From positions 1 to 15,999 of the forward strand of contig JAEUIG010000857.1 in assembly GCA_016795125.1 (NCBI GenBank): DNA of 15,999 nucleotides. The letters are read 5' to 3'. Shown piece by piece: positions 7,282 through 14,253 of the stretch. Source of the stretch: Planctomycetaceae bacterium (GTDB taxonomy: Bacteria > Planctomycetota > Planctomycetia > Planctomycetales > Planctomycetaceae). Position 1 is the stretch's first letter. Every line of letters starts with the position of its first letter. The notes below the pieces were generated by a model, which worked only from the letters and a program-made list of their open reading frames with translations, made no database searches and was not told the origin of the DNA. Made by a program: the position numbers and the translations under genes.

Positions 7282-8697
7282 GTGCCGACCGACTTTCCCT
7301 ATTACCCGATCAACGAGTTCGGCCCCGCCATGAAGGGCATGGCCATCGGCGGCCTGGGGATCGTCCATGTCTTTCTGGCACAGTTCGGGATCGGCGGCGG
7401 TTTACTCCTGTGCTACTTCCAGTGGCTGGCACAGACGGGCCGCGAGCCGCTCGCCCGGCAGTTCATCGACGGGTACTTCAAATTCGTCGTGCTGGTGAGC
7501 TTCGTGCTGGGAGCGATCACCGGCGTCGGCATGTGGTTCATGACGATCCAGGTGAGCGCGCGGACAATCGGCGCGATGGTCGGCGAGTTCCACTGGGTCT
7601 GGGCCGTCGAATGGCTGTTCTTCTGCCTCGAAATCGTCGCCGGCTACTGCTTCTACCGGTATGGACCGCGGCTCGATGACCGTCGCCGCATGACGCTGCT
7701 GGCGATCTATTCGGTTGCGTCGTGGTTCAGCCTGTTCTGGATCAACGGAATCCTGTCGTGGCAGCTCACCCCGGGACGGTTCCTCGAAACCGGGGTGATG
7801 TGGGATGGCTTCTTCAATCCGAGCTTTTTTCCGTCCGTCATCTTCCGCACGATTACGTCGATGGCCATCGCGGCGCTGGCTTCGTTCCTCGTGGTGAACA
7901 TCCTGCCAGAGTTCGACCGCGCGCAGCGGACGGTGCTGATTCACCGCGCCACGCACTTCCTGGCTCCGGCGCTCATCATGCCGGTGCTGGGGATCTGGTA
8001 CTTCATGGTCATCCCGGCGGACAGCCGCGAATGGGCCATGGGGGGCAACGTGCCGATGATGATGTTCTTCGTCCTCGCAATCGTCTGTTCCACCTTGATC
8101 TCCGCATACTCGCTGGTCGGCCTGCTGCGCTACCAGTTGTACATCAACGCTGCGACCGCCACGCTGCTCCTCGTGCTGGCCGTACTGGCGACGGCCTTCG
8201 CAGAGTTCGTGCGGGAAGGAGTCCGCAAGCCGTACTCGATCCGCGGCTACATGTTTTCCAACTCACTGATGCCGGACGACATCCGCCGGTTTCGCGAAGT
8301 CGGCTGCACGCACGACGATCCGTACCCGCTGCGCGACGCCGATTCGTATCCGAATCCGCAGGTCGCCCTCGGAGCGCACGTGTACCGCAACCTGTGCAGT
8401 GTGTGCCACACCCCTGCGGCCTCGAATGGGCTGACCCACCTCACCGAGTATTGGGATGAAACGCAGCTGCGGCTGAACATCGCGATGCTGCAGCGGACGA
8501 AGCCGTTTATGCCGCCGTTTGCCGGAACGGCCGCAGAGCTGGAGGCGCTGGTGCAGTGGCTGCGCTGGAACAACGACGGAAAGCCGGCGACCTGGACGGA
8601 GTCGCACGACGAGGCCACGCTGCAGCAGATTCAGGCCTGGCTCGATGAGGCCGGGACCGAGCCGTGGGTGGCCGTTGCCGCAGAAGGGAGGCGCTGA
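7282..8697 (+). CDS. CydA-like oxygen reductase subunit fused to a C-terminal cytochrome c domain
   Basis: Integral membrane protein of 471 residues, GTG start. Residues 15-310 align by eye with helices of E. coli CydA. His29 in GIVHVFLAQFG matches the haem b595 ligand His19; Glu110 and Glu117 in VEWLFFCLEIVAGY match Glu99 and Glu107. FRTITSM at 188-194 aligns with FVHTVASG, so the b558 ligand His186 appears to be Arg189. There is no GRQPW motif and no long Q-loop, so the quinol site seems absent. Residues 355-465 form a cytochrome c domain with CSVCH at 372-376 and Met410 in KPFMPPF as a possible axial ligand. Electrons probably come from a c-type donor rather than quinol. The next gene starts directly after the stop codon. 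No Shine-Dalgarno is seen before this GTG; ATG at codon 17 is an alternative but would clip the conserved N-terminus. Confidence 0.8.
   Translation: MPTDFPYYPINEFGPAMKGMAIGGLGIVHVFLAQFGIGGGLLLCYFQWLAQTGREPLARQFIDGYFKFVVLVSFVLGAITGVGMWFMTIQVSARTIGAMVGEFHWVWAVEWLFFCLEIVAGYCFYRYGPRLDDRRRMTLLAIYSVASWFSLFWINGILSWQLTPGRFLETGVMWDGFFNPSFFPSVIFRTITSMAIAALASFLVVNILPEFDRAQRTVLIHRATHFLAPALIMPVLGIWYFMVIPADSREWAMGGNVPMMMFFVLAIVCSTLISAYSLVGLLRYQLYINAATATLLLVLAVLATAFAEFVREGVRKPYSIRGYMFSNSLMPDDIRRFREVGCTHDDPYPLRDADSYPNPQVALGAHVYRNLCSVCHTPAASNGLTHLTEYWDETQLRLNIAMLQRTKPFMPPFAGTAAELEALVQWLRWNNDGKPATWTESHDEATLQQIQAWLDEAGTEPWVAVAAEGRR
8686..8691 (+). promoter_or_regulatory. Ribosome binding site for the second bd-like gene
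   Basis: GGGAGG lies inside the last codons of the upstream gene, 6 bases before GTG 8698, which directly follows the TGA. It supports the GTG start and translational coupling of the pair. Confidence 0.7.
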
Positions 8698-9801
8698 GTG
8701 GACGCGCCCTTTCCATTCGGTTTTCCGTTCAACACGGCGGTGTACCTCACGCTGCTGGTCGGCACGTGGGTCCTGCATGTCGTGTTCATGCATTACGTGC
8801 TGGGGGGAACGGCTTACCTGGCGGTCCGCACGGTCTGCCTGGGGAACCGGGCCGAAACCAGCACGACCGCAACCCTGCTCCGCGAGTGGCTGCCGTTTGT
8901 CCTGAGCGCCGCGATCACGGCCGGCATTGCACCGCTGCTGTTCGCCCAGGTGGCGTACCAGCACCGGTTCTATACCGCCAATCTGCTGCTGTTCTATCGC
9001 TGGCTGGCGATCCTGCCGGCCCTGCTGTTTGCGTTCTACCTGCTGTACCTCTTGAAGTCGCAGTCGACGATTCTGCACCGCGCGGTCTTCCGCATCACGT
9101 CCAAGGTGATCGTCTGCGCCTGCTGTCTGTACGTCGCCTGGCTGTGGACGACGAACCATCTGCTCAGCGTGCAGAGCATGGAGACATGGACGCGGCAGTA
9201 CGCCGCCGGCACGGTGATGTACCGCACGGCGGAAATCCTGCCGCGATTGGCGCTGTGGGTCGTCAGCGCGTTCCCGACGCTGGCGGCCTGGCTGGCGTGG
9301 CAGTTGTGGTTCAATCTCGACGGCGGTCCCGAGCTGCTTTCGGACGTTGAACGCGAGACCTCGGCTGCGGATGTCCGCCACGTCGCCCTGCTGGGACTTT
9401 GCGGACTCGTTTTGACGTGCGTACTGGCAGCGGTCTACGCGCTGCAGTTGCCAGCGGCCGACCGCACGGCGTTCACGGGGCCGCTGGCGCGCATTTATCT
9501 GGGGGCGATGTGCGCCGGCGTTGCCGCGCAGTTCGCGATGTGGCTCATGCTGTGGCGACGACCGCAATTGAACCGGACGAAGCTCTTCATCATGTCCGGC
9601 GGACTGGCCATCACGCTTCTGGGACTGGGCGTTCTGCGTGAGTCACTGCGGCTCACGAGGATCGTGATCGCCGACCTGTACCCGGCGCATGAAGCTGCGG
9701 CGACCGTCAGCGGCCGCTGGCTGTTTGCCGCCGTGCTGATCGTGAACACGGCGCTGATCGTCTGCTGCCTGCGCATCGTGCAGCACGCCCGCGAAAAGTA
9801 G
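8698..9801 (+). CDS. Second CydA-like membrane subunit lacking active-site glutamates
   Basis: Protein of 367 residues with roughly eight hydrophobic segments. Its first helix, TWVLHVVFMHYVLGG with His27 and His32, has the same pattern as GIVHVFLAQFGIGG in the partner, so the two subunits look paralogous. In the helix that would carry the two catalytic glutamates the sequence is FYRWLAILPALLFAFYLLYLL, with no acidic residue, so it is unlikely to form the oxygen-reducing site itself. It occupies the genetic place of CydB but does not resemble CydB to me. The role is inferred as a structural or electron-transfer partner of the fused cytochrome c subunit. The GTG start has an excellent Shine-Dalgarno and follows the previous stop codon with no gap, which indicates co-translation in fixed ratio. 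Confidence 0.65.
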   Translation: MDAPFPFGFPFNTAVYLTLLVGTWVLHVVFMHYVLGGTAYLAVRTVCLGNRAETSTTATLLREWLPFVLSAAITAGIAPLLFAQVAYQHRFYTANLLLFYRWLAILPALLFAFYLLYLLKSQSTILHRAVFRITSKVIVCACCLYVAWLWTTNHLLSVQSMETWTRQYAAGTVMYRTAEILPRLALWVVSAFPTLAAWLAWQLWFNLDGGPELLSDVERETSAADVRHVALLGLCGLVLTCVLAAVYALQLPAADRTAFTGPLARIYLGAMCAGVAAQFAMWLMLWRRPQLNRTKLFIMSGGLAITLLGLGVLRESLRLTRIVIADLYPAHEAAATVSGRWLFAAVLIVNTALIVCCLRIVQHAREK

Positions 9802-9878
9802 TGCTTGGTTTCGCGCAAATTCTCAGGTATTGGCGCTGGCAACTTGAGACAGTGCCGGGATCGTGAGAGTCTGATCCA

Positions 9879-9898
9879 CTGACCCCTTTCGGGGTCAG
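9879..9898. terminator. Bidirectional terminator-like hairpin between convergent genes
   Basis: CTGACCCC and GGGGTCAG form a perfect 8-base stem around TTTC, in the 165-base gap between the converging bd-like operon and the BshC-like gene. There is no T-tract, so classical intrinsic termination is uncertain. TCAGCAA (9895-9901) can instead pair with TTGCTGA (9912-9918), giving an alternative overlapping hairpin. Confidence 0.5.
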
Positions 9899-9966
9899 CA
9901 AGCTAAGGTGATTGCTGACTCGCAGAGGTGTCCGCCGGCAGCTGGCAGACAATGGTGGACGCAGCA

Positions 9967-11640
9967 CTACGCGCGAGCGCGGTTGAAGAGTTCCGCCAGC
10001 ATCGCTTCGGGAAACAGGCAGGCGGAATACTCGCGGCTGGCAAGGACTGCGCGGGCGGCGGTCTGTTGTTCGGCGGCGGCGAGTTGAACCCGCAGCGACA
10101 GGCGCGCGGATTCTGTAATCGCCGTCAGCTCATTCCGCAAGTCTCGAAATGCGAACGCGCGTTCGCGGTTCTCGGTGCGGCGGGCACGACGCTGTGAACG
10201 CGTCAGTCCAGAAGTCCGAGCCGCATGCTGCTCCGCGAGCAGTTCTCTGCGACGCAGCGCCCAACTGTCCGGCGCGGTTCCGCCGTGCCGGTCCGGATTG
10301 AATTGGGTATCCCGCAACGCATGCCGCAACCGGCCGACAGCCGCCCCGACCCACGCGGGAGGCGACGGCAACGGCAATCGCAACGTCGCCGTCGCCATCA
10401 GGAACGGCGGCGGTGCGAGGCCGTAGAACTGTGCGATGATCCGGTCCGTCATCTCATCGTACTTCGCCCCGCCGATACCGTGGACGAACAGATCCCCGAG
10501 GACGATCCGCGCGAACAGCGTCGTCGTCAATGCGCGCGTCCGAAAGCGGATGCCCTGCGACGGCAGCCGCTCCAGTGCTTCGACCGCACAGCACGCCTCG
10601 CGGTCCGGGCCGAGCGGTATTCGTGCGAATTCGTCGACGCCGTCGGACAGCGCGAGTTCGGCGCCCTGTTGCCGGGCAAAGACGTGCCGGCGCCGCAGGT
10701 CGCCGCTGCGCCATACCCAGAATGGCGCCTCCAGCCAGCCGTCCTGTTCGCCCAGTTCGGGAACCGGGTGCGACCGACTGCGGATCCGGTTCACGGCCCG
10801 GTATTCCCACAACACCGCGTTGTGGATCTCCCTGAACCGTGGCAACTGTGCCAGCACATGACACGCGAACCACAGGAACGACCGCTGCTCGCACATCCGG
10901 CTGACTGGCAGCTCCAGGTTGGACAGCCCCCAGCGCTGTTCCTGGCAGCGACGGGTTGCGACGAGAGCATCGACGAGCCGACCTCCAGCACGTGCGACTC
11001 GACATGCCGCAGGCCACATTTCGGCAATGATCGGGGCGATGCCCCAGGCCGACATGGCGACCGAGGCGCGGTCGCGGAATTTCTCAAACAAATCCTCGTT
11101 GACGATCGGCGCATCCTCCCACGGCTGGGGCGGGCGCGGTTCGTCGTAATGGATCGTCTCGAAGTGCGGCACAGCGGCGCTGCCGGCGGGCGCCAGCACG
11201 CCGGTTCGCGACAGCGTGTCGTTGTCGACGATCAGGTTGAGGCCGAGCCCGCCGGACCGTTCGGCGAGTCCGCCCACCACGAAGTTCTTGACCCAGACTC
11301 CGGCGTGGAACAGCTGCGGCTGATGGCCGGCGACGAACAAGGGTGCATCAACAGCGGGAGCGGCGACGGTCTCGCCGGTCAATTGCGACGTGTATTCGGC
11401 GGCGGCGCGGAGGCAGTCCTCGCGGGCCCAGACTCGCAGTCGGCCCAACGAGCGGCCCTGCAGATCAAGTTCCGATTCCGACAGCGCAACGGCCGCAGCC
11501 CGCGATTGCTCCAGGTCGCCGCCGATCCACTGTACGGCGAGCTCGCCGTCGCCCGTGGGCGCGCGGAACTTGTGTGGCGTCCACGGCGGAACGACGGCGG
11601 CGGCCGGACGATCGGCCGGGCTCCTCACGGGCGGCAGCAT
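9967..11640 (-). CDS. BshC-like protein (bacillithiol cysteine-ligase fold), divergent
   Basis: Protein of 557 residues from ATG 11640, starting 2 bases after the glycosyltransferase stop codon. I recognise two BshC-type blocks. First, GHQPQLF at 105-111 with a following aliphatic helix and LIVDNDT at 136-142, matching the GQQxGLxxGP and acidic DHD segments of BshC. Second, RALTTTLFARIVLGDLFVHG then IGGAKYDE (389-396), FYG (405-407), PPP and ATATL (416-420), matching the PLxQDxLLP...IGGPxExxY...FGVPxP...ATL region. The C-terminal 130 residues are charged and helical, as in the BshC coiled coil. BshC adds cysteine to glucosamine-malate in bacillithiol synthesis; neither BshA nor BshB is encoded here, so that role is not proven. 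It could be a planctomycete paralogue acting on another amino sugar. Confidence 0.5.
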   Translation of the reverse strand: MLPPVRSPADRPAAAVVPPWTPHKFRAPTGDGELAVQWIGGDLEQSRAAAVALSESELDLQGRSLGRLRVWAREDCLRAAAEYTSQLTGETVAAPAVDAPLFVAGHQPQLFHAGVWVKNFVVGGLAERSGGLGLNLIVDNDTLSRTGVLAPAGSAAVPHFETIHYDEPRPPQPWEDAPIVNEDLFEKFRDRASVAMSAWGIAPIIAEMWPAACRVARAGGRLVDALVATRRCQEQRWGLSNLELPVSRMCEQRSFLWFACHVLAQLPRFREIHNAVLWEYRAVNRIRSRSHPVPELGEQDGWLEAPFWVWRSGDLRRRHVFARQQGAELALSDGVDEFARIPLGPDREACCAVEALERLPSQGIRFRTRALTTTLFARIVLGDLFVHGIGGAKYDEMTDRIIAQFYGLAPPPFLMATATLRLPLPSPPAWVGAAVGRLRHALRDTQFNPDRHGGTAPDSWALRRRELLAEQHAARTSGLTRSQRRARRTENRERAFAFRDLRNELTAITESARLSLRVQLAAAEQQTAARAVLASREYSACLFPEAMLAELFNRARA

Positions 11641-11642
11641 GC

Positions 11643-12392
11643 TCACGGAGCACCTGCCACAGCCGTGGCGCCGCACTCCACCGACTGCGCCTGCATCTCG
11701 CGACGAATGACTTCCTGATAGTAAGCCAACCGTCTCCGCGAATCATCGAGTGAGCCGCCGAACGATCGCTTCTCATCGAGATAGATCAGCGGGACCGGAT
11801 ACTCGGTGATCCGCAGCCCATGCCGCACCGCCTGCACCCACAGTTGCAGCGGCATCGCATACCCGAGTTCGGTGATGTCCAGCTTGCTGAGAGCCTCGGC
11901 TCGATACGATTTGAAACCGCAGAAGGTGTCGGTCAGGTTCAGACTGAAGCAGCGGTTCATCTGCTGCGTGATCTGAAAATTGATCCGCCGGCGGTCCTCG
12001 GGAGGCAGGCTGTCGCCGTCAAACTGCTGCAGGTAGCGGCTGCCGGAGACGATGTCGTACGGGTCGTGGCTGTCGAGCTGCAGCGCCGCCACGAGTTCGG
12101 GGATGCGATGCGGTTCGTGCTGGCCGTCGCAGTCGATCGTGACCAGCGCGTCGAAGCCATGCTCCAGCGTGTACTCGAACGCCGTCCGCAGTGCGGCGCC
12201 GTAACCGGCGTTCTGCGCATGCCGCACGACGCGAATCCCCTCGATCTCCTGCAGGATGCGGGGCGTGTCGTCGCTGGAGCCGTCGTCGACGACCAGGACA
12301 TCGGGACTGAACCGCTGTACTTCGCGCAGCACCGGCGCGACATGGGCAGCCTCGTTAAACACCGGCAGCGCCGTGAGAAATCGTGCAGACAT
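11643..12392 (-). CDS. GT2 family glycosyltransferase, dolichol-phosphate-mannosyltransferase-like
   Basis: Protein of 249 residues with a complete GT-A fold of family 2. VVDDGSSDDT at 34-43 binds the nucleotide, and DCDGQH at 87-92 carries the DxD metal site. LTDTFCGFKSYRAEAL in the middle and SFGGSLDDSRRRLAYY near the end are typical of the polyprenyl-phosphate glycosyltransferase subgroup. No transmembrane segment is present, so it is of the soluble DPM1-like type; donor and acceptor cannot be told from sequence. The start is supported by AAGGAG (minus strand, plus-strand positions 12398-12403), 5 bases before ATG 12392. The BshC-like gene follows after 2 bases, so the two are very likely translated from one message. 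It diverges from the CsrA-like gene. Confidence 0.85.
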   Translation of the reverse strand: MSARFLTALPVFNEAAHVAPVLREVQRFSPDVLVVDDGSSDDTPRILQEIEGIRVVRHAQNAGYGAALRTAFEYTLEHGFDALVTIDCDGQHEPHRIPELVAALQLDSHDPYDIVSGSRYLQQFDGDSLPPEDRRRINFQITQQMNRCFSLNLTDTFCGFKSYRAEALSKLDITELGYAMPLQLWVQAVRHGLRITEYPVPLIYLDEKRSFGGSLDDSRRRLAYYQEVIRREMQAQSVECGATAVAGAP

Positions 12393-12403
12393 TGCGGCTC
12401 CTT

Positions 12404-12705
12404 CGCCGACGCGGTTCCGCTCCGGCCCCCCCTTCGAGCGCGACCAGCGGCAAAACCCATTCTACGGCGGTCGACCGCGAGGTCAAACCGGGGGAATCCT
12501 CGGGGGGAATCGGAGCGCGTCAGGTTGCGGTGGCACGCCCAGGCCAACGGGATGGGAGTGGCGGGCGCGGTGCTCGTCAGAAAATGCAGAACCTCCCACC
12601 GCTGACCACGCCCTGCCAGTGTCAAGGCGTGCCACACGTACGCCTCGCTTGCAATCAAATGCAGGTGACACTTTCCGCCGGAGGGTCGCGTCGCCGCGAT
12701 TCGGT
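12404..12705. other. Gene-free spacer upstream of the CsrA-like gene
   Basis: About 300 bases with no credible gene on either strand. The only structure I can support is the 106-base element 12530-12635 with matching 10-base ends. Confidence 0.55.
12530..12635. repeat. 106-base segment with perfect 10-base terminal inverted repeats
   Basis: GTGGCACGCC at 12530-12539 and its exact complement GGCGTGCCAC at 12626-12635 bound a GC-rich, non-coding segment. The core GTGCCAC is shared with the inverted repeat at 13087-13160. A small non-autonomous element or planctomycete intergenic repeat is possible; no target duplication is evident. Confidence 0.4.
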
Positions 12706-12734
12706 TTGCGGCAAAAAAACCGACTTGCTATAGT
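12706..12734 (+). promoter_or_regulatory. Sigma-70-type promoter for the CsrA-like gene
   Basis: TTGCGG (12706-12711), a 17-base spacer that includes a run of seven A, and TATAGT (12729-12734). Transcription should start near 12741, giving a leader of about 140 bases. It is one of the two best promoter matches in the window. Confidence 0.6.
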
Positions 12735-12804
12735 CGCGCCCCCGCGTCGGCTGGACGTTCGTGAATGACGGTCACGGTGAACTTCGCCGGCGCAGCAGCG
12801 CAAC

Positions 12805-12860
12805 AGGGATTGCGTGCGGAGCAACGGAGTCTGCATCCGCAGGTGCATGTAACAATCCCT
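12805..12860 (+). promoter_or_regulatory. Structured leader hairpin upstream of the CsrA-like gene
   Basis: AGGGATTG (12805-12812) pairs perfectly with CAATCCCT (12853-12860), and inside it TGCGGA (12815-12820) pairs with TCCGCA (12836-12841). The inner loop contains ACGGA (12824-12828), an ANGGA motif of the kind CsrA recognises, and the ribosome binding site ACGGAGG 11 bases beyond the hairpin contains another. The arrangement resembles CsrA-controlled leaders. Confidence 0.45.
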
Positions 12861-12883
12861 CTTGCGGCTCACGGAGGATCTGA

Positions 12884-13057
12884 GTGAACGACACTGACAT
12901 CGAACTCTCCATTGGAGAGACTGTGCTTGTCGGAGAGGTCTCTGTGACCATTCTGGACGTCGAGGGCGACCAGATCCATTTCCGGATCGATCCTCCGCCG
13001 GAGCACCCGAATCCGTCCGTCGGGTTCGACATGCGCCGCTGGATGCCGCCACGCTAG
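12884..13057 (+). CDS. Small CsrA-like protein with divergent RNA-contact positions
   Basis: GTG start with GGAGG (12873-12877) 6 bases upstream, and a sigma-70 promoter further up, which together make this short gene credible. The 57-residue product contains SIGETVLVG, then VSVTILDVEGDQIHFRIDPP. This matches the CsrA/RsmA pattern xVGExxxIGxxVxVTVLxVxGxQVRIGVxAP. CsrA is a dimeric RNA-binding regulator that binds GGA motifs at ribosome binding sites. Two features are unusual. The first strand lacks the LxLxRK segment that holds the N-terminal RNA-contacting arginine, and the region that should read VHREE, with the critical Arg44, is replaced by HPNPSVGFDMRRW. It may bind other RNA or have become a non-RNA partner. 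It is followed by an inverted repeat element and converges with the acyltransferase gene. Confidence 0.7.
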   Translation: MNDTDIELSIGETVLVGEVSVTILDVEGDQIHFRIDPPPEHPNPSVGFDMRRWMPPR

Positions 13058-13086
13058 CGCGTTGTCACGGTTGAGAGTTCGGGCAA

Positions 13087-13160
13087 GGTGCCACTGGCTT
13101 CGCCAGTGCATTTGGCTCTCAATACGGGACTTGCGTCGCACTGGCAGAGACAGTGGCACC
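13087..13160. repeat. 74-base inverted repeat with GGTGCCAC ends
   Basis: The left arm (13087-13109) begins GGTGCCACTGGC and matches the complement of the right arm (13138-13160) at 20 of 23 positions. The left arm is itself a hairpin, CACTGGC-TTC-GCCAGTG. The element fills the gap between the convergent CsrA-like and acyltransferase genes. I associate this GGTGCCACTGGC type of repeat with planctomycete intergenic DNA, from memory. GCAAGGTGCCAC also occurs at 34-45, possibly a fragment. Confidence 0.75.
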
Positions 13161-13207
13161 CGCTCGCCAAGGCGTAACAGAGCAGTGGCGGGTGAACTGC
13201 GCGCCGT

Positions 13208-14065
13208 TCAGGCACGCGACTCTCGTGCGATTGCGGCCTCGGCCGCCTGCGGAGCGGGCTCGGCAGGACTGGTCCCATCCGTGTTGTCGGCCGTCGCGGG
13301 TGCTGGAGCGGCCTCGGCAGGCGCGTTGTATTCAACGCCGCCCAGCAGCGCCAGTCGCATCATCAGCACCCCGGTGACTTCATCCAGCAGTTGCTGATTG
13401 ATCTTCCGGCCGTAATAGCTCGAAAGGTCGATGGCCGCGCCCATTTTCAGGTGGACGCGGCTGAATGACAGGAACGGCGCCACCATGGAGTCGCCCAGTT
13501 GCGGCGCGCCTTCGATAAATGCCGGATAGACCGGCGCCCGGGAATGCAGCGCGAGCCAGGCGATGCCCGGGTTGGCCGGCAGCAGCCCGTCGCCGGTGTT
13601 GATCCGCCCTTCGGGAAATACGCCGACGAGCTTTCCGTCGCGCAGCCGCCGCAGCGCTTCCTTGACCGGTCCCATGTCGCGTCCGCTGCGGGCTACGGGA
13701 ATCGCATGCATGTGGTGCGTGATGAAGCCGAGCGGGCCGCCGAGGTTGCAGTACTCGACCGCCGTCAGGAATTCGATGCGACGGATGCGATTGCGGCCGC
13801 GCTTTAACTGTGTGCCGGAATACAGCATCATGGGGTCGATCGGACTGCGATGATTCGAGATCACCAGTGCGTGGCCCTGTGCGGGCAGCGGGCAGTCGGC
13901 CGCGATGTGCTGCCGGAAAAAAAACGGGGTGAAGAACCGCGAGATGACGTGCAGCACCCAGAGCTGCCACTCGCCCGGACACCGTTGCATGTTGTGCCGG
14001 ATCGCACCGCCGGCGAGTGCAAGATACACGGCGAGCGTCAGCAGTCCCCAGGCGTCGGCGTTCAT
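13208..14065 (-). CDS. PlsC-type lysophospholipid acyltransferase
   Basis: Protein of 285 residues in the 1-acylglycerol-3-phosphate O-acyltransferase family, which transfers an acyl chain to lysophosphatidate or a similar acceptor at the membrane. The catalytic HX4D motif is NHRSPID with His72 and Asp77; FPEGRIN at 150-156 is the acceptor-binding block. A hydrophobic N-terminal segment (residues 6-22) and a second at 35-50 should anchor it to the cytoplasmic membrane. The last 37 residues are an Ala/Pro-rich tail that the family does not need. PlsC genes often lie beside cmk in bacteria; here cmk is about 900 bases away beyond a CBS-domain gene, in divergent orientation. No Shine-Dalgarno is seen before ATG 14065. 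The acyl acceptor may differ from lysophosphatidate. Confidence 0.85.
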   Translation of the reverse strand: MNADAWGLLTLAVYLALAGGAIRHNMQRCPGEWQLWVLHVISRFFTPFFFRQHIAADCPLPAQGHALVISNHRSPIDPMMLYSGTQLKRGRNRIRRIEFLTAVEYCNLGGPLGFITHHMHAIPVARSGRDMGPVKEALRRLRDGKLVGVFPEGRINTGDGLLPANPGIAWLALHSRAPVYPAFIEGAPQLGDSMVAPFLSFSRVHLKMGAAIDLSSYYGRKINQQLLDEVTGVLMMRLALLGGVEYNAPAEAAPAPATADNTDGTSPAEPAPQAAEAAIARESRA

Positions 14066-14253
14066 CAGAATGAGATCGGCGTGATGGTTGCCGTCAGTTT
14101 GTAGCGATTGGACTCATTGCACGCGACAAACTCGACGTCGATTGCCTGACACGGAGATTCTGCACAGATTCGCTGGGCTGACCGGTCCCGATTGGCCGAA
14201 GTTCGAGTCAGCGTGCCAGATCGTCAATTTGACGCCTCCGGGCGTCATGGTCT

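Noticed and set aside
8263..9567. Open frame of 434 codons antisense to the bd-like genes
   Set aside because: Low-complexity Arg/Gln-rich product opposite clear membrane proteins.
10225..11718. Open frame of 497 codons antisense to the BshC-like gene
   Set aside because: No recognisable motif; the minus-strand frame has BshC-type blocks and a 2-base link to the glycosyltransferase gene.
12501..12658. Minus-strand frame upstream of the glycosyltransferase as an N-terminal extension or lost gene
   Set aside because: It is in a different frame from the glycosyltransferase, whose own start has a good Shine-Dalgarno, and it overlaps a repeat-like segment.
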